Part shown: positions 42,452 through 50,746 of the stretch, in pieces
Numbering within the stretch: position 1 is the stretch's first letter
How the letters are laid out: the number at the start of each line of letters is the position of its first letter
Assembly: GCF_014841125.1 (NCBI RefSeq)
Contig: NZ_JACYTQ010000008.1
Location: 124,001 to 188,000 of the forward strand
Direction: 5' to 3'
Source: Echinicola arenosa
GTDB taxonomy: Bacteria > Bacteroidota > Bacteroidia > Cytophagales > Cyclobacteriaceae
DNA length: 64,000 nucleotides
Made by a program: the position numbers and the translations under genes
The notes under the pieces: generated by a model
What the model was told of the DNA's origin: nothing
The model's input: only the letters and a program-made list of their open reading frames with translations
The model's database searches: none

Positions 42452-42475
42452 CACCAAGTTTGACATATTAAAAAA

Positions 42476-42904
42476 TCAACGAAAAGAATCTTTGTAAGCT
42501 TTTAAAATTTTCAAGACCGTTTTATCCTTTATTTTCTTTTCAAAAAAACCGTGATTAATCTGGTCAATATCAATTATATCAAGTAAAATATTCCATAAAC
42601 TTTTTCTGTCAAGTTTTCTAAAGTAAGTTTCTCCTTGACTTATCTTGTCCTCACTAAACTTTCTCTCCCGAAAACAAAAAACATTTATTGTTTTCAGCTG
42701 AGACTTTATAGCATGTGCCATTTCATAAAAGTCATAATAGTGGTAAGCTGCTTCTCTAGTCAATTCTTTCCCTACAATCCGTTCAACCCTTTCAAACTCC
42801 TTCTCCATCAATGGCATAAAATCTAAAACTCCCCTCTCTCCACCTATCTGGTTATTAAAAATCATCGCTTCTTCAGAAGCTATTTGACTTTGCCTCATGT
42901 TCAT
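42476..42904 (-). CDS. Hypothetical protein, helical, unknown function
   Basis: A 142-residue protein if started at the ATG at 42904 (MNMRQSQIASEEAM); an upstream TTG would add 12 residues rich in Cys and Ile and seems less likely. It is predicted mostly helical, with MEKEFERVERIVGKELTREAAYHYYDFYEMAHAIKSQL in the middle and a basic C-terminus (KTVLKILKAYKDSFR). No signal peptide, membrane helix or catalytic motif was seen and I do not recognise a family. It borders the repeat-rich gap and has its own terminator, both consistent with an accessory gene. Confidence 0.5.
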   Translation of the reverse strand: MNMRQSQIASEEAMIFNNQIGGERGVLDFMPLMEKEFERVERIVGKELTREAAYHYYDFYEMAHAIKSQLKTINVFCFRERKFSEDKISQGETYFRKLDRKSLWNILLDIIDIDQINHGFFEKKIKDKTVLKILKAYKDSFR

Positions 42905-43291
42905 ACTGCTCTCAATTGAAATGAAACATATTAAACACAATTCTTACAACACTTCAGCCTTTAATCCTTTTGATATTTGCTGTTTGTCTATGGCTCTAAG
43001 GTCAGGAATAAATTTTAAATACACAAGTTTTTTGTTATTTTTTATATAAAAAAATGCTTTTTAAATATATTTTTAAATCTTTCATATAAATTCTTCACTT
43101 AATCCTAACTTTCAAAATTCTTTCCATTTCCAATTCAATTTCTAAGAAAAACAAAACTATAAAGTGACAGTTTAAGATTGACTCTATACCTTTTATTTAG
43201 AGAAAAGAAGGCAAAAAAAAATTTTTTAGGTGATCCAAAGTCATTTAATTATATTGGATTTTCATCTCAAATTAATCAACCTAATCAAACT
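42905..43291. other. AT-rich divergent gap
   Basis: These 387 bases lie between the divergent hypothetical gene and the aldo/keto reductase gene. The plus-strand reading frame that enters the reductase from 43178 has lysine- and asparagine-rich content and no family match, so it is leader. No clear promoter pair was seen. Confidence 0.5.
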
Positions 43292-44284
43292 ATGACCTAT
43301 AAACCTTCTCCAGAACGCTATGATAATATGACTTATAGACGTTGTGGAAAAAGTGGCTTGAAGTTGCCCGCTTTGTCTCTGGGCCTTTGGCATAACTTCG
43401 GCCATGTAGATGTATTGGAAAACTCCAGAAAAATTTTACAATTAGCATTTGACTCTGGCATAACCCACTTTGATCTTGCCAATAACTACGGCCCACCTCC
43501 AGGATCGGCTGAGGAGAATTTTGGCAAAATCCTTAAAGAGGATTTTGCCGGATATCGGGATCAAATGGTTATTTCTACCAAAGCAGGCTACTATATGTGG
43601 GAAGGACCTTATGGGGAGTGGGGGTCAAAAAAGTACTTGGTCTCCAGTCTTGACCAAAGCCTTCAAAGAATGGGGCTGGATTATGTTGATATTTTCTATC
43701 ATCACAGGCCAGATCCAGATACCCCTTTGGAAGAAACGATGGCCGCATTAGACCTGATTGTCCGGCAAGGTAAGGCACTTTATGTTGGCATTTCCAATTA
43801 TCAAGCAGATGATGCTGCAAAAGCCATCAAGATTTTGAAAGACCTAGGCACCCCTTGTCTTATTCACCAACCAAAGTATTCAATGTTTGAACGTTGGGTT
43901 GAAGGAGGATTACTGGACGTACTTGGAAATGAAGGTGTGGGCTGTATTCCATTTTCTCCTTTGGCTCAAGGGATGCTTACAGACAAATATCTAAAAGGTA
44001 TTCCTCAGGACTCCAGGGCCGCAAAATCCCATGGTTTTCTCAAAAAATCGGATATAACAGAAAAAACCTTGGAAAAAATCAAAGCCTTACATCAATTGGC
44101 CTTGGAAAGGGAGCAAAGTTTGGCACAAATGGCTCTATCTTGGTTATTGAAAGACAAAAGAGTCACTTCTGTGCTGATTGGTGTTAGTAAAACTTCTCAG
44201 CTTGAGGATTCCTTAAAGTGTTTGGACAATCTAGCTTTTACTTCAGATGAATTAAATAAAATCGAAGACATCTTGAAAGGTTAA
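43292..44284 (+). CDS. Aldo/keto reductase, YghZ / L-glyceraldehyde-3-phosphate reductase type
   Basis: A 330-residue NADPH-dependent reductase with a TIM barrel. I start it at the ATG at 43292 (MTYKPSPERYDNMTYRRCG), since 38 further upstream codons show no family match. Signs: HFDLANNYGPPPGSAEENFG (catalytic Asp and Tyr), STKAGYYMWEGPYGEWGS (catalytic Lys), VDIFYHHRPDPDTP (catalytic His), YVGISNYQ, and a C-terminal SVLIGVSKTSQLEDSL for NADP binding. The GPxPGSAE and YMWxGPYGxWGS stretches are specific to the YghZ group (AKR14), which reduces L-glyceraldehyde 3-phosphate and methylglyoxal. A strong terminator follows. Confidence 0.92.
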   Translation: MTYKPSPERYDNMTYRRCGKSGLKLPALSLGLWHNFGHVDVLENSRKILQLAFDSGITHFDLANNYGPPPGSAEENFGKILKEDFAGYRDQMVISTKAGYYMWEGPYGEWGSKKYLVSSLDQSLQRMGLDYVDIFYHHRPDPDTPLEETMAALDLIVRQGKALYVGISNYQADDAAKAIKILKDLGTPCLIHQPKYSMFERWVEGGLLDVLGNEGVGCIPFSPLAQGMLTDKYLKGIPQDSRAAKSHGFLKKSDITEKTLEKIKALHQLALEREQSLAQMALSWLLKDKRVTSVLIGVSKTSQLEDSLKCLDNLAFTSDELNKIEDILKG

Positions 44285-44288
44285 CAAC

Positions 44289-44316
44289 AAGGCCTTCCAA
44301 ATTTCAGGAAGGCCTT
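44289..44316. terminator. Bidirectional terminator
   Basis: AAGGCCTTCC (44289-44298) and GGAAGGCCTT (44307-44316) form a perfect 10-bp hairpin with an 8-base loop and T-rich flank, between the convergent reductase and VCBS genes. Confidence 0.85.
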
Positions 44317-44323
44317 AATTTTG

Positions 44324-47300
44324 CTATTTTCTTTTGTAGTGACCCACTTCACCATTAAATTGCCCCACCCACAACTCTTCTCCAATCCATAGGCTACTTC
44401 TTACATCTCCATTGATTTGAAAGCCTGTCACCCTAGGACTTATACTGCGATACGTTCCTTTATCATCCTGTCTAATAATAAGCCCATAATTGGCATCAAT
44501 ATTCCCAATCTTAATTCTAGTCTGATGAAGGTTTCCTCCAAGCCAAATTTCTTTTTTGTCACTTTCAGTGGAAGGAATAAGAGTTATGCTAAATATTGGA
44601 GCAAATTGCACTTCTATCGGAAGTTTTTGAGGGATGAATTTCCCCTCCTCCAATTCAAAAAGCATGGTTTCCATTGTATTGACTTTCATTTTTTTGGCTC
44701 CAGACAATTCACCTGATGAAAAAATATCTACCACCTTAGCCTGAGCATAACTGGCATAACTTTCAAATGAGGTTCTCTTGTTACTAATTTGCTCCAATAG
44801 TTCGTCCCTACTTACATAAGGAAACATTTTTCCCTCAAAATAAAGCGAGAGTATTGGATCCACTGCACCATTGCCATCAAAATCCTTATAAATCAATTCT
44901 GCTGGCTCCTTCTCAGAAACCTTTAATTGACTGTTTAGCCCCCAATTTCCTGCCAACAGTTCCGGATTTCCATCTCCATCAAAATCTCCCACCTCCAAAG
45001 TATTCCAAATCCCTTTAAAATCCCTATCAAAATAGTGCGATGACAAATCAACCATTTTTCCTTCTTCTACACCAAAAACCTTAATTGCCATCCATTCACC
45101 AAGGACTATCAACTCTTCCTTTCCATCTCGATCAATATCATAAGCCACAGCATCGCTCACCAACCCCAATTCTCTTATCTCCAAACCAATCTTATCGGTT
45201 TGATCCGAATAACTCCCTTTACCGTCATAAACCAAAATACGACTTGGATAAAATTCAGGAAACCTACCTGGAATAGCCCCACCTCCCAAAAATACATCCT
45301 GAAAACCATCTTCATTGACATCTATAAACACCGCTGCTTTTCCATTTTCATACAGCTCAGGAACAGCATTTGGATTATTTATGAAACCTCCTTTTCCATC
45401 ATTTAAATACAATTGGTCTTTGAGACGTTCATCATCAGCTAGAAAATCATGGTACCCTCCATTTCTTATAAATAAATCCTGATCACCATCATTATCTATA
45501 TCACAAAAAACAGCATTGGTTTGTACCGCTGAAACCATTTCTGAGAATTCCATTGAGCTTCCTTTATTATATCCCCTATTCTTGTTACCAAAATAGATAT
45601 AGCCGGGTTGTCCCAACCCACTGCCTATAAACACATCATCCACTTTATCATTGTTTACATCTGCCTTGGCCATAACTGGCCCATTATTACTCAATGGGTA
45701 TGGAAGAAGTGGCTGTCGCTTAAAATCATTAAAAAGCTTATCTTGATGAAGGTGATTGAGTTCAGTATCCGATTTCACCCACTCTTGATCATTGATTTGC
45801 TTTACTCTGGAAGCTGACTCACTTTCACCCTCCAGAATAACCACTCTTTGATTGGACTTTGGAGAGATCAATACTTGAGACCTACTACTAGGCCAAACTA
45901 CTTTTACAGAGTCTATTTCTGATGATAAGAGACCAAAAGTCAAAACAGGACTTACACTGGATTGATACCCTCTATAAGGCATCTGTTCCAGCATTTGTTG
46001 TTCGCCCCTTTGGTACAAATACACTTTTGCTCCTATTCCATTGAGATTTGCCTCTCCACCTTTAAGCGCTACCTGTAGCCAATGATGTTCAGGGAACTCA
46101 TTCCGAAGATTCTCATAAATAAAGGCAACTTGATTGACATTACTGATGACCAAGTCCAAGTCCCCATCATTGTCCAAATCTGTATAAGCTGCTCCGTTTG
46201 AATTGGAATGATGGTCAATTCCCCATGATTGGCCGCTTTTCTTGAAAGTCAGGTCCTGGTTATTTCTGAAGATGTAATTATCCACCTCGGAGGAGGGCAT
46301 TTCCTTGATCAGATCCAGAACGCCAGTCTTGGAAAGCTCTCCACCTTCAAAAAAGGAACTTCGGTATTTTATAAAATCCAGGTTGGTAAAATCCCTGACA
46401 AAGCCATTGCTGACAAACAGGTCCTTCCAGCCATCCTGATCAAAATCAGCCCATAAAGGCGCCCAGCTCCAGTCTGTATTGGACACACCGGCCAATTGAC
46501 CAATTTCACTGAATGTACCGTCTCCATTATTCAGCTGCAGCATATTGCGCATATATTGGTAGTGAAGCCCAACTTTCAGGAAGAGGTTAAAATGTTCGTA
46601 ATTATCAGGAGAAAAAAGTAGCTTTTGCCTTTCATTGCTCTCAGGAAGCATGTCCAAGCTGATCAAGTCAACCCAACCGTCGTTATTGATGTCTGCCGCG
46701 TCGCTTCCCATGGAGTAAAGTGAGGTATGGCCAAAGCTTTCTTTTAACCTGTCCTGAAACCCTTTTCCATCCGTTTGAACATAGAGGTGATCAGGAGCAG
46801 AATAATCATTTCCCACAAAAATATCTGGCTTGTCATCATTATTAAAATCAGCTATACTCAGCCCTAGCCCGTAGGACAAAGGCGAGGTATCCCAACCCAT
46901 TTCCTTAGAAACATCCACAAACTTCCCTTCTTGGTTTTCCATTAGCTTGGTACTAAAAAGAGGCTCATTTTGATTCAAAAGATGGTTAAAGGAAATTTCA
47001 TCTAAATTCCTAAACAATTTGGGATTATGATTGAGCAAAACTGCATCAAGGTCCAGGTCTCCATCTAAATCAAAAAAAGCCGCGGAAGTACTATAAGCAC
47101 TTTCTGCTAAACCATAGGTTTCGGCTTCTTCTTTAAAAAAAGGGATGCCTTGCTTATCCGCTCCCTGATTGATAAAAAGTTGATTTTTTCGGTTTTCTTC
47201 AGGCAAATCTCCACTATAACAAACATAGATATCCAACCAACCATCTGCATTAATGTCAACCATGGAAACTCCTGTAGTCCATGATCTAGGTCTGCCAGCC

Positions 47301-47635
47301 ACATTGGCCGCCAAGGTAATGTCCTGAAACTTCAAGTTGCCTTTATTAAGATACAGTTTGTTATTGACCATATTGCCAGAAAAATAAATCTCCTCCAGGC
47401 CATCATTGTTTAAATCTCCCACTGCAACTCCCCCTCCATTATAAAAGTATTGGTAATGAAATATATTGGCTGTTTCAGTTTCTCTCAGATCATTGCTAAA
47501 AGCTATTCCACTTTGTTTTGGAGCCAATAGATGAAACAATTTTTCATCAACCTTTTCCTCTTCCTTTTCTTTGCACCTAGCGAGACCAGTCAAGATCGAA
47601 AGAACAAGAATCGCCTTAATAAAACGCTGTAACAT
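44324..47635 (-). CDS. Large VCBS/FG-GAP-repeat lipoprotein with ASPIC/UnbV domain
   Basis: A 1103-residue surface or periplasmic lipoprotein (lipobox LTGLARC, Cys near residue 22). It holds at least a dozen calcium-loop motifs of the form D-x-(D/N)-x-D-G (for example DLNNDGLEEI, DINADGWLDI, DFNNDDKPDI, DIDNDGDQDL, DFDGDGNPEL), the mark of integrin-type beta-propellers; two propellers are likely (about 50-520 and 640-1000). Between them an ASPIC/UnbV-type segment reads YQSSVSPVLTFGLLSSEIDSVKVVWPS. Such proteins often accompany SusC/SusD pairs in Cytophagales; they lack a known enzyme motif. A terminator-like hairpin separates it from the SGBP gene. Confidence 0.88.
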   Translation of the reverse strand: MLQRFIKAILVLSILTGLARCKEKEEEKVDEKLFHLLAPKQSGIAFSNDLRETETANIFHYQYFYNGGGVAVGDLNNDGLEEIYFSGNMVNNKLYLNKGNLKFQDITLAANVAGRPRSWTTGVSMVDINADGWLDIYVCYSGDLPEENRKNQLFINQGADKQGIPFFKEEAETYGLAESAYSTSAAFFDLDGDLDLDAVLLNHNPKLFRNLDEISFNHLLNQNEPLFSTKLMENQEGKFVDVSKEMGWDTSPLSYGLGLSIADFNNDDKPDIFVGNDYSAPDHLYVQTDGKGFQDRLKESFGHTSLYSMGSDAADINNDGWVDLISLDMLPESNERQKLLFSPDNYEHFNLFLKVGLHYQYMRNMLQLNNGDGTFSEIGQLAGVSNTDWSWAPLWADFDQDGWKDLFVSNGFVRDFTNLDFIKYRSSFFEGGELSKTGVLDLIKEMPSSEVDNYIFRNNQDLTFKKSGQSWGIDHHSNSNGAAYTDLDNDGDLDLVISNVNQVAFIYENLRNEFPEHHWLQVALKGGEANLNGIGAKVYLYQRGEQQMLEQMPYRGYQSSVSPVLTFGLLSSEIDSVKVVWPSSRSQVLISPKSNQRVVILEGESESASRVKQINDQEWVKSDTELNHLHQDKLFNDFKRQPLLPYPLSNNGPVMAKADVNNDKVDDVFIGSGLGQPGYIYFGNKNRGYNKGSSMEFSEMVSAVQTNAVFCDIDNDGDQDLFIRNGGYHDFLADDERLKDQLYLNDGKGGFINNPNAVPELYENGKAAVFIDVNEDGFQDVFLGGGAIPGRFPEFYPSRILVYDGKGSYSDQTDKIGLEIRELGLVSDAVAYDIDRDGKEELIVLGEWMAIKVFGVEEGKMVDLSSHYFDRDFKGIWNTLEVGDFDGDGNPELLAGNWGLNSQLKVSEKEPAELIYKDFDGNGAVDPILSLYFEGKMFPYVSRDELLEQISNKRTSFESYASYAQAKVVDIFSSGELSGAKKMKVNTMETMLFELEEGKFIPQKLPIEVQFAPIFSITLIPSTESDKKEIWLGGNLHQTRIKIGNIDANYGLIIRQDDKGTYRSISPRVTGFQINGDVRSSLWIGEELWVGQFNGEVGHYKRK

Positions 47636-47686
47636 TAATGGAGCATTTAGTTATAATCTGAAAACCAGTTAATATAAAAATTAAAA

Positions 47687-47712
47687 CTCGAAGCGGTAAA
47701 TACCGCTTCGAG
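47687..47712 (-). terminator. Strong hairpin between the SGBP and VCBS genes
   Basis: CTCGAAGCGGTA-AA-TACCGCTTCGAG, a perfect 12-bp stem. On the minus strand it is followed by TTTTAATTTTTAT, a rho-independent terminator form. It should cut transcription between the SusCD-SGBP genes and the VCBS gene. Confidence 0.85.
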
Positions 47713-47749
47713 AATTTCAACATAACAAAAACCTCAAGGAATTAAGCCC

Positions 47750-49036
47750 TTATTGCGCTGCTCTTACTATTCTGACATTGTCCACTCCTATAACTACAGG
47801 CACATCAGAACCCGTCGTGTTTTGGATGACAACTCTCAATTGTTTCACACCATCAGCCCCGCCAGCCAACATATCTCCATAGGTGCCCAATCGTATATTC
47901 CCACTTGTCAATTGACTGGCGTTCACCGAAATGGTATACCAAGTTCCATCAGTAGTGGTGATAAAATTTACTAAAGGAACACTCACCTGGAGTTCATTGC
48001 CCTGACTGTCAGGATACCACAAATCCATATTGATTCCATCCAAAGAAGCTGTGGTATTCACTGCCATTTCCAGCCTGATATCAAAGTTTCCAATAGGCGC
48101 GCTAGGATTATATTTATCTTCTGGGCTTGTAGGAAAAATCTGTTCTCCACCCCAATTGGCAAAGTTGATCACCTTGTCATTGTTCCAACCCCAATTGGCT
48201 GGAAGTTCTTGGTCAATGGCTCCAAAGTTTCCTTCAATCCCCATTACTCCATTGATTGAAGGCACAATCATATTACCTGAAATACCCCAACCCCAGTTCC
48301 AAGGCCATTCTAGAGCTCCGTTGGTATCAAAATCTGCCACCATTCCATTTCCGTCATAAATTTGGGTATTTCGATTCACTGCAGAGCCTCCACTTTGGGT
48401 GACCACAGAAACACTTGACCCATCACTGTAATCCACACCATCAGGAACAGTTACCTTGAGTGTGGTTCCAGTACTATTAGTAGAAAAACCTTCTGTGACA
48501 AAGACATCTTCACCTGGGAAATATACCGTATCCACAAAGTAGAAATACCTCCCAACAAGGGTCAGTTCATCACCTGGCTTCACATATTGATTGGAAACCC
48601 GCAGGATCTGCGGTGCCGGGGGCAAGGTCTGAAACTGTATCGATGTCTCGCCTCCTTTAGTAACTAGTCTTAAAGTATTCGGCACATTTGGATCAGTAGC
48701 GACAGTGGGAACACTATCGTTTACTGTTACAATCACATTGCTATTGGTAACATAAGCAGGATTGACACCCAAAGGGTAGTCATTGAGATAGACTTCCTGT
48801 GTAGTACCCAGGTTTTGTCCCAAAATGGCCAAAGTACTTCCCAATGTCGCATTGACAAATGAGCTATCTGCTGTACTTGGGTCTGTGTTTCTTATCCGCT
48901 CAATCATGGGCATCCCAGTAACTGCATCTTCGTCATCCGTACAGGAAAAGCAAAGCACCATGCCCAGCATCACCAGCAAAGACCAATATTGGCCCCACTG
49001 ATTGATTATTGTCTTAATATTATTCATGATCTGCAT
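47750..49036 (-). CDS. Surface glycan-binding protein (SGBP / SusE-position lipoprotein)
   Basis: A 428-residue lipoprotein with lipobox LCFSC; ATG at 49036 or 49027 (MNNIKTIINQ). Two IPT/TIG-like domains (about 45-225, with GSTLAILGQNLGTTQEVYLN and PGDELTLVGRYFYFVDTVYF) precede a C-terminal lectin-like domain with aromatic clusters WPWNWGWG and NWGWNN, typical of surface glycan-binding proteins in SusCD loci. It is coded directly after SusD, the normal place for the glycan-capture lipoprotein. The ligand is not predictable. Its reading ends 38 bases before the strong terminator. Confidence 0.88.
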   Translation of the reverse strand: MQIMNNIKTIINQWGQYWSLLVMLGMVLCFSCTDDEDAVTGMPMIERIRNTDPSTADSSFVNATLGSTLAILGQNLGTTQEVYLNDYPLGVNPAYVTNSNVIVTVNDSVPTVATDPNVPNTLRLVTKGGETSIQFQTLPPAPQILRVSNQYVKPGDELTLVGRYFYFVDTVYFPGEDVFVTEGFSTNSTGTTLKVTVPDGVDYSDGSSVSVVTQSGGSAVNRNTQIYDGNGMVADFDTNGALEWPWNWGWGISGNMIVPSINGVMGIEGNFGAIDQELPANWGWNNDKVINFANWGGEQIFPTSPEDKYNPSAPIGNFDIRLEMAVNTTASLDGINMDLWYPDSQGNELQVSVPLVNFITTTDGTWYTISVNASQLTSGNIRLGTYGDMLAGGADGVKQLRVVIQNTTGSDVPVVIGVDNVRIVRAAQ

Positions 49037-49062
49037 CTTTAAAGCTTATTTTAGGTTTACCG

Positions 49063-50727
49063 TTACTCTTGTCCACTGAAATCATATGGAACCGGTGGTT
49101 TTCTCAGGTTTGGTGCCTTTGAAAGTTCTACAGATGGAATCGGTAAGTTGAAATTACTTCCATTTACATCAAAGAACCTTGGAGAAGTATCACTATCTGG
49201 AATTTCAATTTCCCACATATTAGGATCCGGGATTTGGTCAGGGTATATCCTGAATGTCCCCCTGTCTTGCCCACTTAACATTTGGTAAGCAAGCTGGGGG
49301 TTATAATAATGTAGACGAGTGAACTCATACCATGCCTGACCTTCCATCGCAAACTCTACAATTCTCTCGAAAAAGATATCTTCCCAAGTAACTGATGTTT
49401 TGGTCGGCACACCGGCTCTCTCCCTGACCATATTATAGTAGGTCAAGGCTTCACCTGGATTGCTATCCAAAATCGCCTCCGCATAAACCAAATAAACATC
49501 TGACAACCTCAAGATATAAGTATTGATTTCTGTTCCTTGTTGAACCACTTTTCCATCATTGTCCTCAGGCCTTCCCACCACATATTTCTTCACCCAAGCG
49601 CGATTTCCATAACTTCTTCCTCCATCGTCATTGGGTGAAGGTACGCGCAACTCTTGGGGAGAACCACCTGCTGGCACCTGAGTGATGTAATTGTAATGAT
49701 CTCCTGGAAACATAAATGTAGCTTTTCTTCTTTCATCAAATACCCAATCATCGTACAGTTCAAGCATCCATTTCGATCCTCCTATATCTCCTCCCCAGCC
49801 ATCTCCAAAGCCGGTTATTTCAGAGCCAAAGGCCAAGAAAGCCTGTACTGAGTTTTGTGCTCCCCATGCATTAAGGTTCGGAGCATTGTAAGTCCATTGC
49901 AGAGCGGCCAAAGTTTCAGCATTGTTGTTATTGGCTGTCTTGAAGAGATCTTCATAATTATCCATCAACTCAGCTCCGCTATTGTCTATAACTCTTTTGG
50001 CAAAGTAAGCTGCACTATCCAAATCATTTTGATCCCTACTTCCAGAAACCCCAGCCCGGGTCAAATACATCTTGGCCAGCATCCCTTCAGCACTCCATTT
50101 ATTGAGCCTACCCTCCTGCACAGAAGTTTCTGGAAGATTCTCAGCTGCAAAGCGGAAATCTTTGATAATAAATTCCCAAACAGACTCTACAGTATTTCGT
50201 GCGATGGTGGTGTCCTGAAGCAATGTGGTATTATTGGTAATGATAGGTACAGGACCCCAGTTTTGAACCAGATAAGCATAGGCTAGGCCACGCATAAACC
50301 TTCCCTCTGCAATCCCATGATTTCTAATACGATCAGTTACATTTTCTCCACTGAAAGTTCTGATATTATTGATCAAAGTATTGGATTGTCCCACTACATT
50401 ATAGAAAGCCCTCCATGATGCGCCATTTTCAGGTGTTTCCCCTGTGGTATTAAACCGTACATTTTCCAATTGATAGGAACCAGTAGTGAGGATTCCTCCA
50501 CGAGCATCCCCAATACCATGTGATGCTTTATCGTTATAGGAAAACCAGACAATATTGTACAATGGAGCAGTACCAGCCAACACCTGTTCATCATTCTGAT
50601 AGAAGTTAGCGTCCACTATCGCATCCAACGGAGGTCGATCCAAAAACTCATCTCCACAGCCCCAAAGCAGCACCAGAAGACCTGCAGTCCCTAAAAGCAC
50701 CTTGCTATATTTGATATATTTTTTCAT
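49063..50727 (-). CDS. SusD/RagB-family nutrient-binding lipoprotein
   Basis: A 554-residue outer-membrane lipoprotein with lipobox LLWGC, then the usual DEFLDRPPLDAIVDANFYQNDEQ start of SusD proteins. Helical TPR-like repeats (about 100-260), including GIAEGRFMRGLAYAYLVQNWGPVPII, and the C-terminal region with YVLRLSDVYLVYAEAILDSN-like NTYILRLSDVYLVYAEAI are standard. It covers the SusC barrel as a lid and binds the substrate. The gene follows susC by 19 bases. Confidence 0.93.
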   Translation of the reverse strand: MKKYIKYSKVLLGTAGLLVLLWGCGDEFLDRPPLDAIVDANFYQNDEQVLAGTAPLYNIVWFSYNDKASHGIGDARGGILTTGSYQLENVRFNTTGETPENGASWRAFYNVVGQSNTLINNIRTFSGENVTDRIRNHGIAEGRFMRGLAYAYLVQNWGPVPIITNNTTLLQDTTIARNTVESVWEFIIKDFRFAAENLPETSVQEGRLNKWSAEGMLAKMYLTRAGVSGSRDQNDLDSAAYFAKRVIDNSGAELMDNYEDLFKTANNNNAETLAALQWTYNAPNLNAWGAQNSVQAFLAFGSEITGFGDGWGGDIGGSKWMLELYDDWVFDERRKATFMFPGDHYNYITQVPAGGSPQELRVPSPNDDGGRSYGNRAWVKKYVVGRPEDNDGKVVQQGTEINTYILRLSDVYLVYAEAILDSNPGEALTYYNMVRERAGVPTKTSVTWEDIFFERIVEFAMEGQAWYEFTRLHYYNPQLAYQMLSGQDRGTFRIYPDQIPDPNMWEIEIPDSDTSPRFFDVNGSNFNLPIPSVELSKAPNLRKPPVPYDFSGQE

Positions 50728-50746
50728 AATCTTTCTCTTTTAAATT

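Larger units (their letters stand above)
40993..42475. other. Gene-poor, repeat-rich region of about 1.5 kb
   Basis: No credible gene. From left to right it holds an AT-rich stretch with candidate DnaA boxes (41240-41278), repeat copy B (41476-41604), a direct-repeat pair (41942-41983 and 42340-42384) flanking two palindromes (42079-42160 and 42277-42293), and a terminator (42418-42450). The base composition swings from strongly AT-rich on the left to more GC-rich around 41.7-42.3 kb, which suggests inserted or decayed mobile material. Confidence 0.6.
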
